Shown piece after piece: positions 7,906 to 14,430 of a stretch of 25,818 bases of DNA. Below the pieces are notes generated by a model. That model was not told the DNA's origin. It did no database searches and worked only from the letters and a program-made list of their open reading frames with translations. Positions within the stretch are counted from its first letter, which is position 1, and every line of letters begins with the position of its first letter. The stretch is from Clostridiales bacterium. Its GTDB lineage: Bacteria; Bacillota; Clostridia; Oscillospirales; Oscillospiraceae. The stretch lies in the NCBI GenBank assembly GCA_012516225.1, contig JAAYWX010000005.1, forward strand, positions 1 through 25,818, read 5' to 3'. Made by a program: the position numbers and the translations under genes.

Positions 7906-8166
7906 CTATTCGGTCAGCCCATTGATAAAGGATATAAGCTCTTCGCCTACCAGATTTTCGTTTTCGCCTTCAACTATAACATTAACTTCAGTTCCGCACT
8001 TTATACCTGCGGAAAGCAGTGAAATGATGCTCTTAGGATCAATGCTGCTGCCTCCGACTTCAATAGTGATTTTTTCGGGGAATTTTTTGCAAAAAGCTGT
8101 AAGCTGCGATGCGGGACGAGCATGCAGACCAGTGGGATTTTTGATTGTAGTTGCCTGTTTAAACAT
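7906..8166 (-). CDS. ptsH: HPr phosphocarrier
   Basis: HPr is the 86-aa shuttle between Enzyme I and EIIA. His15 is present in NPTGLHARPAS, and Ser46 is present in DPKSIISLL, so HPr kinase control is possible. The sequence around Ser46 (KSIISLLSAGIKCG) differs from the classic KSIMGVMSLG that CcpA contacts, so a role in global catabolite repression is uncertain. It is the first gene of the minus-strand operon, divergent from the SorC-type regulator. Its Enzyme I is encoded as the seventh gene of the same operon rather than next to it. Confidence 0.95.
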   Translation of the reverse strand: MFKQATTIKNPTGLHARPASQLTAFCKKFPEKITIEVGGSSIDPKSIISLLSAGIKCGTEVNVIVEGENENLVGEELISFINGLTE

Positions 8167-8198
8167 ATTTCATATCTCCGTTTTTTAAAATTATTCAT

Positions 8199-8228
8199 TT
8201 TACTTTGGAAACAAATGTGCTATACTTT
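8199..8228 (+). promoter_or_regulatory. promoter of the SorC-type regulator, with TACTTT repeats
   Basis: A -10 of TATACT is at 8221-8226 and a weak -35 of TTTACT at 8199-8204, with a 16-nt spacer. TACTTT occurs at 8201-8206 and 8223-8228, 22 bp (two helical turns) apart, overlapping both promoter elements. This is a possible operator for autoregulation and for control of the divergent HPr operon. I could not find a convincing minus-strand promoter here. Confidence 0.4.
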
Positions 8229-8266
8229 CAACGGATAAAGGCATATATTCCGGGAGGAAAGGCATA

Positions 8267-9205
8267 ATGGATGACAAAAAAGAACTTTTGATCCGCGTTG
8301 CGGAACTGTACTATGAGGAAAACCTAAACCAGAACGACATAGCAAAAATCCTTAATACTTCAAGACCGACAGTATCGCGGCTTCTTGACGAGGCGAAAGA
8401 TACCGGCGTTGTGGAAATTATTGTCCACAGTCCTATTTTGAAAGATGCGCAGCTTGCGTATGCTCTTCGCAAAAAACTTGGCCTGAGGGACGCTGTTGTC
8501 GTTTCGGGTGAATACAAATACGAGAAAGCAATCCGCCGCTGCTGCGAAACAGCGCTTCAGTATTTCTATGCGATCATGGAGAACAACACCACCATAGGGA
8601 TAAGCTGGGGAACCGTACCTCACCAGTTTTGCGAAATGCTTGAAGACCGTGAGTATTATAATGTCAATGTCGTCCAGATGGTCGGCTGTCTTGGAACGGG
8701 GAACCCAAAGCTTGATGGGCTCGAACTCGCGCTTCGCATATCAAGAAAGCTTGGCGGAACATACTCCAACATATATGCTCCCGTATATGTGGAGAACAAA
8801 ATTGTCCATGATTATCTTATGGCTGAGCCGCAGATAGCGGCGACAATTAAGAAAGCTATGCATACTGACATAATTATTACAGGAGTAGGGTCATTTGACG
8901 CAGGTACTTCACTGCAGCTTTCCGGAAACCTGAACGATAAGGACCGGATGGAGCTTATCGAACAGGGGGCTGTCGGACATCTTCTTGCCAGACCTTATGA
9001 CAAAGACGGAAATGAGATAATCCAGAGAGGACGATATACTATAGGCGCTCCGCTGGAGGCAATGAAGCATGCTCAGTGGTCGGTCGGAGTAAGCGCGGCA
9101 GAGTTTAAGGCTGAAGCCGTGCTCGCGGCGGTCCGCGGGGGATATCTCAACACGCTCGTCGTTGATGAAATACTTGCAAAGAAGCTTTTGGAGTTGGCCG
9201 ACTGA
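8267..9205 (+). CDS. SorC/DeoR-type sugar-binding transcriptional regulator
   Basis: This 312-aa regulator has an N-terminal helix-turn-helix at about 18-45 (LNQNDIAKILNTSRPTVSRL). A sugar-phosphate-sensing domain related to NagB-like folds follows, with GISWGTVPHQF, IYAPVYVENKIV and TDIIITGVGSFDAG. This architecture is that of SorC/CggR-like regulators, which bind a phosphorylated pathway intermediate. GGGAGG lies about 10 nt before the ATG. It is divergent from the PTS operon and is the only regulator in the locus, so it probably controls both the PTS operon and the dehydrogenase/transketolase promoters. Confidence 0.92.
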   Translation: MDDKKELLIRVAELYYEENLNQNDIAKILNTSRPTVSRLLDEAKDTGVVEIIVHSPILKDAQLAYALRKKLGLRDAVVVSGEYKYEKAIRRCCETALQYFYAIMENNTTIGISWGTVPHQFCEMLEDREYYNVNVVQMVGCLGTGNPKLDGLELALRISRKLGGTYSNIYAPVYVENKIVHDYLMAEPQIAATIKKAMHTDIIITGVGSFDAGTSLQLSGNLNDKDRMELIEQGAVGHLLARPYDKDGNEIIQRGRYTIGAPLEAMKHAQWSVGVSAAEFKAEAVLAAVRGGYLNTLVVDEILAKKLLELAD

Positions 9206-9220
9206 AGTTCCTTTTCCTAT

Positions 9221-9256
9221 ACCGCGGAAACTTATGTTTCCGCGGTTTTTTGTCTT
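9221..9256 (+). terminator. intrinsic terminator of the regulator gene
   Basis: ACCGCGGAAAC (9221-9231) pairs perfectly with GTTTCCGCGGT (9236-9246) around a TTAT loop, followed by a T-rich run. It lies between this gene and the convergent zinc dehydrogenase. The minus side has no T-run. Confidence 0.85.
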
Positions 9257-9326
9257 TTTTGTCGATTGGCTATTCTAAACTACCAGTTTTAATCTTATTT
9301 GTCAATCCGTTCCGTTAGCAGATGCC

Positions 9327-10373
9327 TCAATCCATTCCAGGATTGCAGCATATGACTGCTTTAACGCCTTCTCCATTGAGCGAGGCATTGAATGCATCGC
9401 GCCAGTCTTTAAGATCCGTGATAAGAGTTACGATTTTTTCTGGCACTACCAGTCCTTCTTTAAGCAGATGAATTGAAGTCACCCAAGAACTGGGCTTTTG
9501 GCTGCGTGAACCTACATATACTATTTCTTTATGCAGAATATAATCGGCACGTATTGGAACTTTAGCATCGGCGAAAACGCCCATTTGAACAACTTTGCCC
9601 TTACGACGGGTTATTTCAAGCGCTTTGTTCGCTGCGGCGACAGAACCCGAACATTCAAACGAAATGTCAACTCCGACTCCATTCGTAAGTTCTTTCACAA
9701 TTTCGGAAAGATCTTCTTTTTCTTGGTTTACAACAATGTCCGCACCGTTGGCTTTGGCAATGGCAAAGCGTTCAGCATCTGTGGAAAGACCTGCAACTAT
9801 TACCGTGGCTTTTAGGGACTTTGCCACTTGGGCCACCATCTGTCCGATAGCTCCGGCGCCGAAAATACAAACGACATCTCCCTTTTTGACATCACCTTTT
9901 TCGATAACTGCATGGACGCCGCAGGCGAGAGGTTCGGTAAGGGAAGCGGATAAAAGACTTACATTATCGGGAAGAATATGAACGCTTTCTTCTCTGCTCA
10001 CCAAATATTCCGCCATACTTCCGTTTATCTGCGTGCCTATGCCCTGACGGTTTCCACAAAGGTTATAATCCTTGCTCAGACAGCTTGGACATATGCCGCA
10101 GGTTTTAAAAGTCGTTTCGCTGGTTACTCGGTCTCCAACCTTAACATTTTTTACGTCTGGCCCTACGGCTACAACTATGCCGGAAAACTCATGGCCCAAA
10201 ACTACAGGCGGCTTCGTGCTGGAATAAGTTCCTTTGAAAGCATGGAGGTCGGTTCCGCAGACGCCGCTGTATGCAATTTTTATTTTTACCAAGTCGCCAA
10301 CGGCTTCCGGTTCTGGAATCTCTGTATAAATCATATTATCATAGCCGCTGGCTGTTTTAACTACCGCTTTCAT
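9327..10373 (-). CDS. zinc-dependent medium-chain polyol dehydrogenase
   Basis: This NAD(P)-dependent alcohol dehydrogenase of the MDR superfamily (sorbitol/threonine/galactitol-phosphate dehydrogenase branch) has 348 aa. Catalytic zinc ligands are Cys39 (SGVCGTD), His61-Glu62 (VLGHEFSG) and probably Glu147 (LTEPLACG). Structural zinc ligands are Cys92, 95, 98 and 106. The Rossmann loop is GAGAIG at 172-177. The frame extends to an ATG at 10388, but MKAVVKT at 10373 is the usual family start and has GGGGGT just upstream. In context it probably oxidises the phosphorylated polyol to a ketose phosphate. It has its own strong promoter and is transcribed apart from the PTS operon. Confidence 0.9.
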   Translation of the reverse strand: MKAVVKTASGYDNMIYTEIPEPEAVGDLVKIKIAYSGVCGTDLHAFKGTYSSTKPPVVLGHEFSGIVVAVGPDVKNVKVGDRVTSETTFKTCGICPSCLSKDYNLCGNRQGIGTQINGSMAEYLVSREESVHILPDNVSLLSASLTEPLACGVHAVIEKGDVKKGDVVCIFGAGAIGQMVAQVAKSLKATVIVAGLSTDAERFAIAKANGADIVVNQEKEDLSEIVKELTNGVGVDISFECSGSVAAANKALEITRRKGKVVQMGVFADAKVPIRADYILHKEIVYVGSRSQKPSSWVTSIHLLKEGLVVPEKIVTLITDLKDWRDAFNASLNGEGVKAVICCNPGMD

Positions 10374-10448
10374 GTTAACCCCCATCATTGTTATTGTTTT
10401 GTCATTTGTTCGTTTCTGTGAAATTAAGTTTCTATCTATTCTGGCTCA

Positions 10449-10477
10449 ATTGTAGCCAAACATTCGACTTTCGTCAA
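10449..10477 (-). promoter_or_regulatory. strong promoter of the zinc dehydrogenase gene
   Basis: On the minus strand there is a -35 of TTGACG (10472-10477), a 17-nt spacer and a -10 of TACAAT (10449-10454). The -10 sits inside a near-perfect dyad (10442-10458), as expected for an operator that blocks polymerase. Confidence 0.65.
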
Positions 10478-10561
10478 CGATATTTTGTCAGTACTGACGA
10501 ATTTGTATAAATATCTAAGTTTAGCATGCTCTTTTAGTCAAAAATAGCGAATAAAATAGTG

Positions 10562-10590
10562 TTGACATTTGTTCAGTAATGTGAAATTAT
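10562..10590 (+). promoter_or_regulatory. promoter of the transketolase operon
   Basis: A consensus -35 of TTGACA is at 10562-10567, with a 17-nt spacer and a -10 of AATTAT (10585-10590). TTCA-N6-TGAA overlaps the spacer. The leader would be about 100 nt before the ATG at 10702. Confidence 0.55.
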
Positions 10591-10701
10591 ATTTACAGAA
10601 AGATACTGCCATATTCCAACCTTCTGGAGCTTTGGCTATATAGTATTAAATTGCAAATTGCGCGGTTAAAGATAAATATATTTGGAAGGGAGAACTGCTG
10701 T

Positions 10702-11604
10702 ATGTCAGACATTAAATATTCAAACGAGCAGATCGCGCGGGCGGCAACCAATATCCGCAAGCAGATCCTCGGCATAGCCCTCGAAAGGGGAGGGTGTTAT
10801 CTCACTCAAGCGTGTTCATCGGCCGAGATAGTAGCCACATTATATATGGATATACTCAATATCGGACCAAGTCTTGGAAACCCGGAAGCACAGCCTTTCC
10901 CGGGAGTCCCTTCTCCGGACAACATGGATTATCCGAAAGGCTCGCTTTATAACGGGGCGCATGATCCGGACAAAGACCGTTTCTTTGTTTCCTGTTGCCA
11001 TTACGCATCCGTTATTTACTGCGCTCTTGCGGAGTGCGGCAGAATTTCACACAGCGCACTCAAAAAATTCAATGTAGACGGATGGAACATGGAGATGATA
11101 GGAGCGGAGCACTCTCCCGGGTTTGAAAACACCGCAGGCTCTCTCGGGCAAACCGTTTCCATTGCCGCTGGTACAGCGCATGCATATAAACTTAAAGGCT
11201 GCACAGGAAAAATTTACTGTATGCTTTCCGATGGGGAACTTGAGGAAGGCCAGGCGTGGGAATGCTTCCAGGCAGCAGCATTCTATAAACTTGATAACTT
11301 TGTCATTTATGTCGATGTAAACGGACAACAGGTTGAAGGCTGGACAAAGGATGTTATGAACATTGAACCCATGATTGAACGCATGAAGGCTTTCGGATGG
11401 GAAGCGGTGGAAGTAAACGGCCATGATATAGATGCCCTTAAAGCCGCGGCGAAAACGCCCCATGAAGGCAAACCACTTATGATTCTTTGCAAAACTTCAC
11501 CGGCACAGGGAATTCCTCTTTTGGAAAAGATGATCCCGAAGCACTTTGTGACGATTACAGAGGCCGACAGAGCAGAATTTAAAAAGTTTTATGACGAAAT
11601 GTAA
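10702..11604 (+). CDS. transketolase, N-terminal (TPP-binding) subunit, divergent
   Basis: This is the thiamine-diphosphate-binding half of a two-gene transketolase, 300 aa. The TPP/metal motif is SDGELEEGQAWE (Asp177, Glu179) leading to DNFVIYVDVNGQQ (Asn207). His100 in SCCHYASVIYCALAE matches the second conserved transketolase histidine, and PGFENTAGSLGQ matches the PGVExxTGSLGQG segment. The usual GHPGG/GHIGG histidine near the N-terminus is replaced by GGCYLTQACSSAEI, so substrate handling may differ. The frame extends to a TTG at 10651, but GGAAGGGAG at 10684-10692 points to ATG 10702. The partner subunit follows 15 nt downstream. It moves a two-carbon ketol unit; donor and acceptor are unknown. 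Confidence 0.88.
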   Translation: MSDIKYSNEQIARAATNIRKQILGIALERGGCYLTQACSSAEIVATLYMDILNIGPSLGNPEAQPFPGVPSPDNMDYPKGSLYNGAHDPDKDRFFVSCCHYASVIYCALAECGRISHSALKKFNVDGWNMEMIGAEHSPGFENTAGSLGQTVSIAAGTAHAYKLKGCTGKIYCMLSDGELEEGQAWECFQAAAFYKLDNFVIYVDVNGQQVEGWTKDVMNIEPMIERMKAFGWEAVEVNGHDIDALKAAAKTPHEGKPLMILCKTSPAQGIPLLEKMIPKHFVTITEADRAEFKKFYDEM

Positions 11605-11619
11605 AGTGAGGTGGCAGCA

Positions 11620-12609
11620 ATGAAAATAGAAACAAATACACATTCAAAAAACATTCTTAGATTTGCTGAAAAGCACCCGGAAGTAGTTGTTATGTCGGCT
11701 GATTTGGGCACATCATGCGAAGTTAAGGAATTTGCGAAAGTTTATCCGGACCGTTATTTTTCCATGGGGATTGCCGAGCAGAACATGTGCTCATGGGCCG
11801 CAGGGCTTGCAAGAGAAGGTTTCCGCCCGATGCTGCACACGTTCGGCGTGTTCCTGTACCGCCGCATACTTGACCAGATTGAAATGAGTCTGGCTTATCC
11901 CAATCTGCCGGTTGTTCTTATTGGTTTTGTGCCGGGAATAACAACTCCGGGCGGCGTTTCTCACCAGTCCACAAATGATATAGGCGTGCTCCGTACTGTT
12001 CCTAATATGGCTATTTTCGATATCGGTGATGCAACGGAGATAGAAGGTGTGCTCGATATTGCTTATAATTTCAACGGCCCTGTATATATAAGAATGCTCC
12101 GCAAAGACGTACCCCGTTTCTTCCCGGCAAATGAGCCGATGCAATTCAACCGTGCACGCATATTGTCGGAAGGAACCGACATTGCGCTTCTTTCCTCATC
12201 AGTCTGCACGGAAGAAGCAATGCGAGCCACCGCGGCACTGAAGGCTAAGGGACTCTCAATACAGCATTTGCATGTATCCACTCTCAAGCCTTTTACGGAT
12301 CCTCAAGTGGTTGAAGCCTGTGAAAAAGCAAAATACGGCGTTATAACGATTGAAAATCACACCGTTATAGGAGGGCTTGGAACTGCGGTGGCGGAAGTGA
12401 TGGCGGAAAACGGAATAGGCAAGAAACTTGTCAAGGTAGGCTTGCAGGATACCTATGCACACGGAGCCTCCAAAATGTACCTTCTCAGAAAATATGGTAT
12501 GGACGCTATGACTCTGATAAAGGGCGTTGAGAAGCTGACAGGCGAGAATTTCGGAATTGAAGAACACGATCTTGAGGAAATCCGTTTTGAAGACTTCACT
12601 ACCGTATAA
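11620..12609 (+). CDS. transketolase, C-terminal subunit
   Basis: This 329-aa protein carries the pyrimidine-binding and C-terminal domains of the split transketolase. Glu53 in MGIAEQNM is the residue that activates TPP. GVSHQSTNDIGVLR with His115 matches the GPTHQ/DEPVAHQ substrate loop, and IENHTVIGGLGTAVAEVM is the C-terminal domain signature. A GTG at 11611 is in frame, but the AGGTGG box fits ATG 11620 with 5-nt spacing. It functions with the preceding gene as a heteromer. The last 23 bases overlap the start of the HAD gene. Confidence 0.92.
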   Translation: MKIETNTHSKNILRFAEKHPEVVVMSADLGTSCEVKEFAKVYPDRYFSMGIAEQNMCSWAAGLAREGFRPMLHTFGVFLYRRILDQIEMSLAYPNLPVVLIGFVPGITTPGGVSHQSTNDIGVLRTVPNMAIFDIGDATEIEGVLDIAYNFNGPVYIRMLRKDVPRFFPANEPMQFNRARILSEGTDIALLSSSVCTEEAMRATAALKAKGLSIQHLHVSTLKPFTDPQVVEACEKAKYGVITIENHTVIGGLGTAVAEVMAENGIGKKLVKVGLQDTYAHGASKMYLLRKYGMDAMTLIKGVEKLTGENFGIEEHDLEEIRFEDFTTV

Positions 12610-13273
12610 AAAGAACGGGTATAAAGCCTGTATTTTTGATCTGGACGGTACGGTTGTAAATACTTTGCCGACAGTTCATCACTACTGCAACATTACTCTG
12701 GATCGATTCGGATTCTCCGCCATAAGCGAGCTGCAGTGCCGGAATTTATGCCGCCTGCCAATTAAAGAGTTCTATCATGAGCTGCTCAGATTGGGAGGTT
12801 GTCCGCCTGAAAATATTGAGAAGCTTGCGCCGCAGGCGCGCGATTATGATATAAAACGCTACCTTGAGAACCCTGCCGTAGGCAGTATGCCATATGAGGG
12901 AGTACCCGAACTTCTGCAAGAATTGAAGAGCAGAGGAATTATCCTCGGTGTTCTGACGAACAAGCCGCACGCCATAGCACAGTCGCTTATAGGCAGCCTG
13001 TATCCCGGTATTTTTGACAGCGTAACGGGACAGACTCCCGATACCATATCCAAACCTGATCCGAGATGCCTTTTAAATTACATCGGAGACATGGGACTTG
13101 CTAAAACCGAATGCCTTTATGTAGGAGATAGTGACGTTGATATGAAAACGGCAAAGGCGGCCAGAGTAGATGTTGCTGCAGTTACATGGGGATTTCAGTC
13201 CAGAGAACATTTGCTTGAATATAATCCGGAATATGTTTTCGACAAACCCGCAGAATTACTGAAACTGTTTTGA
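12587..13273 (+). CDS. HAD-superfamily phosphatase (phosphoglycolate phosphatase-like)
   Basis: This is a magnesium-dependent HAD hydrolase of subfamily IA with 228 aa. Motif I is FDLDGTVVNT (Asp18, Asp20), motif II is GVLTNKPH, motif III is the Lys in SKPDP, and motif IV is VGDSDVDM. An alpha-helical cap lies between motifs I and II. The frame extends to a TTG at 12557; TTG 12587 has GAGGAA at 12574-12579 and leaves a normal N-terminus. Either way the gene overlaps the transketolase C subunit and is translationally coupled. It could remove phosphate from a C2 or C3 by-product or from the final sugar phosphate. The substrate is not readable. Confidence 0.85.
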   Translation: MKTSLPYKKNGYKACIFDLDGTVVNTLPTVHHYCNITLDRFGFSAISELQCRNLCRLPIKEFYHELLRLGGCPPENIEKLAPQARDYDIKRYLENPAVGSMPYEGVPELLQELKSRGIILGVLTNKPHAIAQSLIGSLYPGIFDSVTGQTPDTISKPDPRCLLNYIGDMGLAKTECLYVGDSDVDMKTAKAARVDVAAVTWGFQSREHLLEYNPEYVFDKPAELLKLF

Positions 13274-13314
13274 CCAGAATAATTATCAAATAATTATCAG
13301 GAGGTTTTTAAGCC

Positions 13315-13995
13315 ATGTTTGAAGCACAAAAGCGCGAAATTATAAAAGCGGGAATAAGCCTTGATCGTTACGGACTGATTGCCCTTTCGGGCGGCAACGT
13401 AAGCGCCCGCATGGAAACTGGAGAAATACTCGTAACGCCATCAGGAATGATCTATGAAGATATGGTTGAAGACGATATCGTCGTAATGGATATTGACGGA
13501 AACATCATCGAAGGTTCGCGCAAGCCGTCCTCCGATACAGACGCAATTCTTTATATTTTCAAACACCGCCCCGATTTGAAAGCGGTTATTCATACGCACC
13601 AGCCCTATGCGACTGCCATAAGCCTCATTGAGGATGAGTTCCGCGCAGATCTGACCACTCTTGCAAATGCATGCGCCGGAAGCGTAAAGGTTACGCCTTA
13701 CAGTTCCCCCGGAAGCGAGGATATGGGCGTTGACACCGTAAAGTATCTTGGCAGCAGTCTGGCGGTTATTCTTGCTCATCACGGAGTTATTACAGTAGGT
13801 ACCTCGGTTAAGCAGGCGCTCTATGCCGCAGTGTATATGGAAGAAGCTGCGCGAGGCTATCTTGCCGCAAGAGCCGTTGGACCGATTAAGCACCTTTCGG
13901 ATGCCCAAATTCAGCAGGCTGTCGATGTCTTCAAGTATGTCGGACAGGGAACAGGCAGAATACCGAAAGAAATGACAAAGCGCATTACCAATTAA
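13315..13995 (+). CDS. class II aldolase/epimerase (AraD-like), second copy
   Basis: This is a class II aldolase/adducin-fold enzyme of 226 aa. Motifs are GGNVS (26-30), TPSG (41-44), RKPSSD with Asp74, HTH (His93, His95) and AHHGV (His156). Asp where aldolases have Glu is the residue found in L-ribulose-5-phosphate 4-epimerase (AraD, KKPSSDT), so epimerase activity is at least as likely as aldol cleavage. AGGAGG at 13299-13304 precedes the ATG by 10 nt. Two copies of ATAATTATCA (13279-13288, 13290-13299) fill the gap after the HAD gene. It is the last gene of the plus-strand operon and shares only the fold motifs with the copy at 3750-4394. Confidence 0.88.
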   Translation: MFEAQKREIIKAGISLDRYGLIALSGGNVSARMETGEILVTPSGMIYEDMVEDDIVVMDIDGNIIEGSRKPSSDTDAILYIFKHRPDLKAVIHTHQPYATAISLIEDEFRADLTTLANACAGSVKVTPYSSPGSEDMGVDTVKYLGSSLAVILAHHGVITVGTSVKQALYAAVYMEEAARGYLAARAVGPIKHLSDAQIQQAVDVFKYVGQGTGRIPKEMTKRITN

Positions 13996-14044
13996 CCTTT
14001 ATAGATTCCATAATTCCTCTCCATATTCCTCTTTCTTTTTAAAT

Positions 14045-14103
14045 ATTTGCACCGGATATTGCTTTCATTTGACGCACTTATGCCGGTCATATCCGGTGCA
14101 AAT
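14045..14103. repeat. 15-bp perfect inverted repeat with 29-nt loop
   Basis: ATTTGCACCGGATAT (14045-14059) and ATATCCGGTGCAAAT (14089-14103) are exact reverse complements. No T-run follows on either strand, so it is not a simple terminator. Confidence 0.75.
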
Positions 14104-14177
14104 AGGGTATTAGCCAAATTAATTAGCCAACTCCTTTTTTCGCTGATATAGAGATAGAGAAAAGAAAACAGCGAAGA

Positions 14178-14288
14178 GGGCGTGAAATTCAGCGCCCGTT
14201 ATAATTTGAAAAGCCATTTTCAGCACCCCATATATCCCGCCGGAGAAGACGGGAACAGAGAGAACGGTGCAGAAAATGGCTTCTTTTT
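14178..14288 (+). ncRNA. candidate structured RNA ending in an intrinsic terminator
   Basis: A GGGCG/CGCCC hairpin (14178-14197) is followed by a long one whose arms are 14211-14227 and 14266-14282. These arms have 17 nt with one A-A mismatch. Inside the 38-nt loop CCCG (14236-14239) can pair with CGGG (14250-14253). CTTTTTATTT follows. TATAAT lies at 14200-14205, just before the big stem, without a clear -35. It may be only the 3' end and terminator of the transketolase operon; an independent RNA is speculative. Confidence 0.4.
14211..14288 (+). terminator. terminator of the transketolase/aldolase operon
   Basis: The 16 pairs plus one mismatch between AAGCCATTTTCAGCACC and GGTGCAGAAAATGGCTT, followed by a run of five T, form a plus-strand Rho-independent terminator. 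Its 38-nt loop is unusually long. Confidence 0.65.
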
Positions 14289-14430
14289 ATTTAAAATAAA
14301 GAAATAGCAATTTCATCGTATCATCAATTTTTATAGACTGGAAACTTTAAAAAGACAACCGCAAGACTTTCTTCCCTATACAGAAAAACTGAAGAATTTT
14401 ATAGATAATAAGAACTAAGCAAGGCGAATA

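Larger units (their letters stand above)
10374..10701. other. divergent control region between dehydrogenase and transketolase genes
   Basis: This is a gene-free stretch of 328 bp holding two divergent promoters (listed separately) and several dyads. These are TGGCTCAATTGTAGCCA (10442-10458), overlapping the minus-strand -10; GTCAGTACTGAC (10487-10498, perfect); AGCATGCT (10523-10530, perfect); and TTCA-N6-TGAA (10572-10585) within the plus-strand promoter. TCGTCA (10471-10476) also pairs with TGACGA (10495-10500). Such density suggests co-regulation of both sides by at least one dimeric repressor or activator. Confidence 0.55.
13996..14430. other. gene-free region with serial hairpins
   Basis: This is 435 bp between convergent genes with no supportable ORF. 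It holds a pyrimidine-rich start, a 15-bp inverted repeat (14045-14103), a 9-bp direct repeat ATTAGCCAA (14109-14117, 14122-14130), TTCGCTG/CAGCGAA (14139-14145 with 14169-14175), GGGCG/CGCCC (14178-14182 with 14193-14197) and the terminator hairpin 14211-14288. The rest, 14289-14430, is AT-rich and I see nothing in it. Confidence 0.7.

Noticed and set aside
8222..8240. CcpA cre-like site near the HPr operon (TGAAAGTATAGCAC on the minus strand)
   Set aside because: It lacks the central CG and symmetrical arms of the cre consensus.
10702..12609. Transketolase broken into two by a frameshift
   Set aside because: Each half has its own ribosome binding site and start, and split N/C transketolases are common. 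No sign of a shared broken frame.
14080..14151. Small plus-strand ORF of 23 codons in the hairpin region
   Set aside because: It lacks a ribosome binding site, and the stretch is better explained by the inverted repeat arm.
14178..14288. Known RNA classes (6S, SRP, tmRNA, c-di-GMP or cobalamin riboswitch)
   Set aside because: Conserved sequence blocks of these families that I could recall are absent, so no family name is given.
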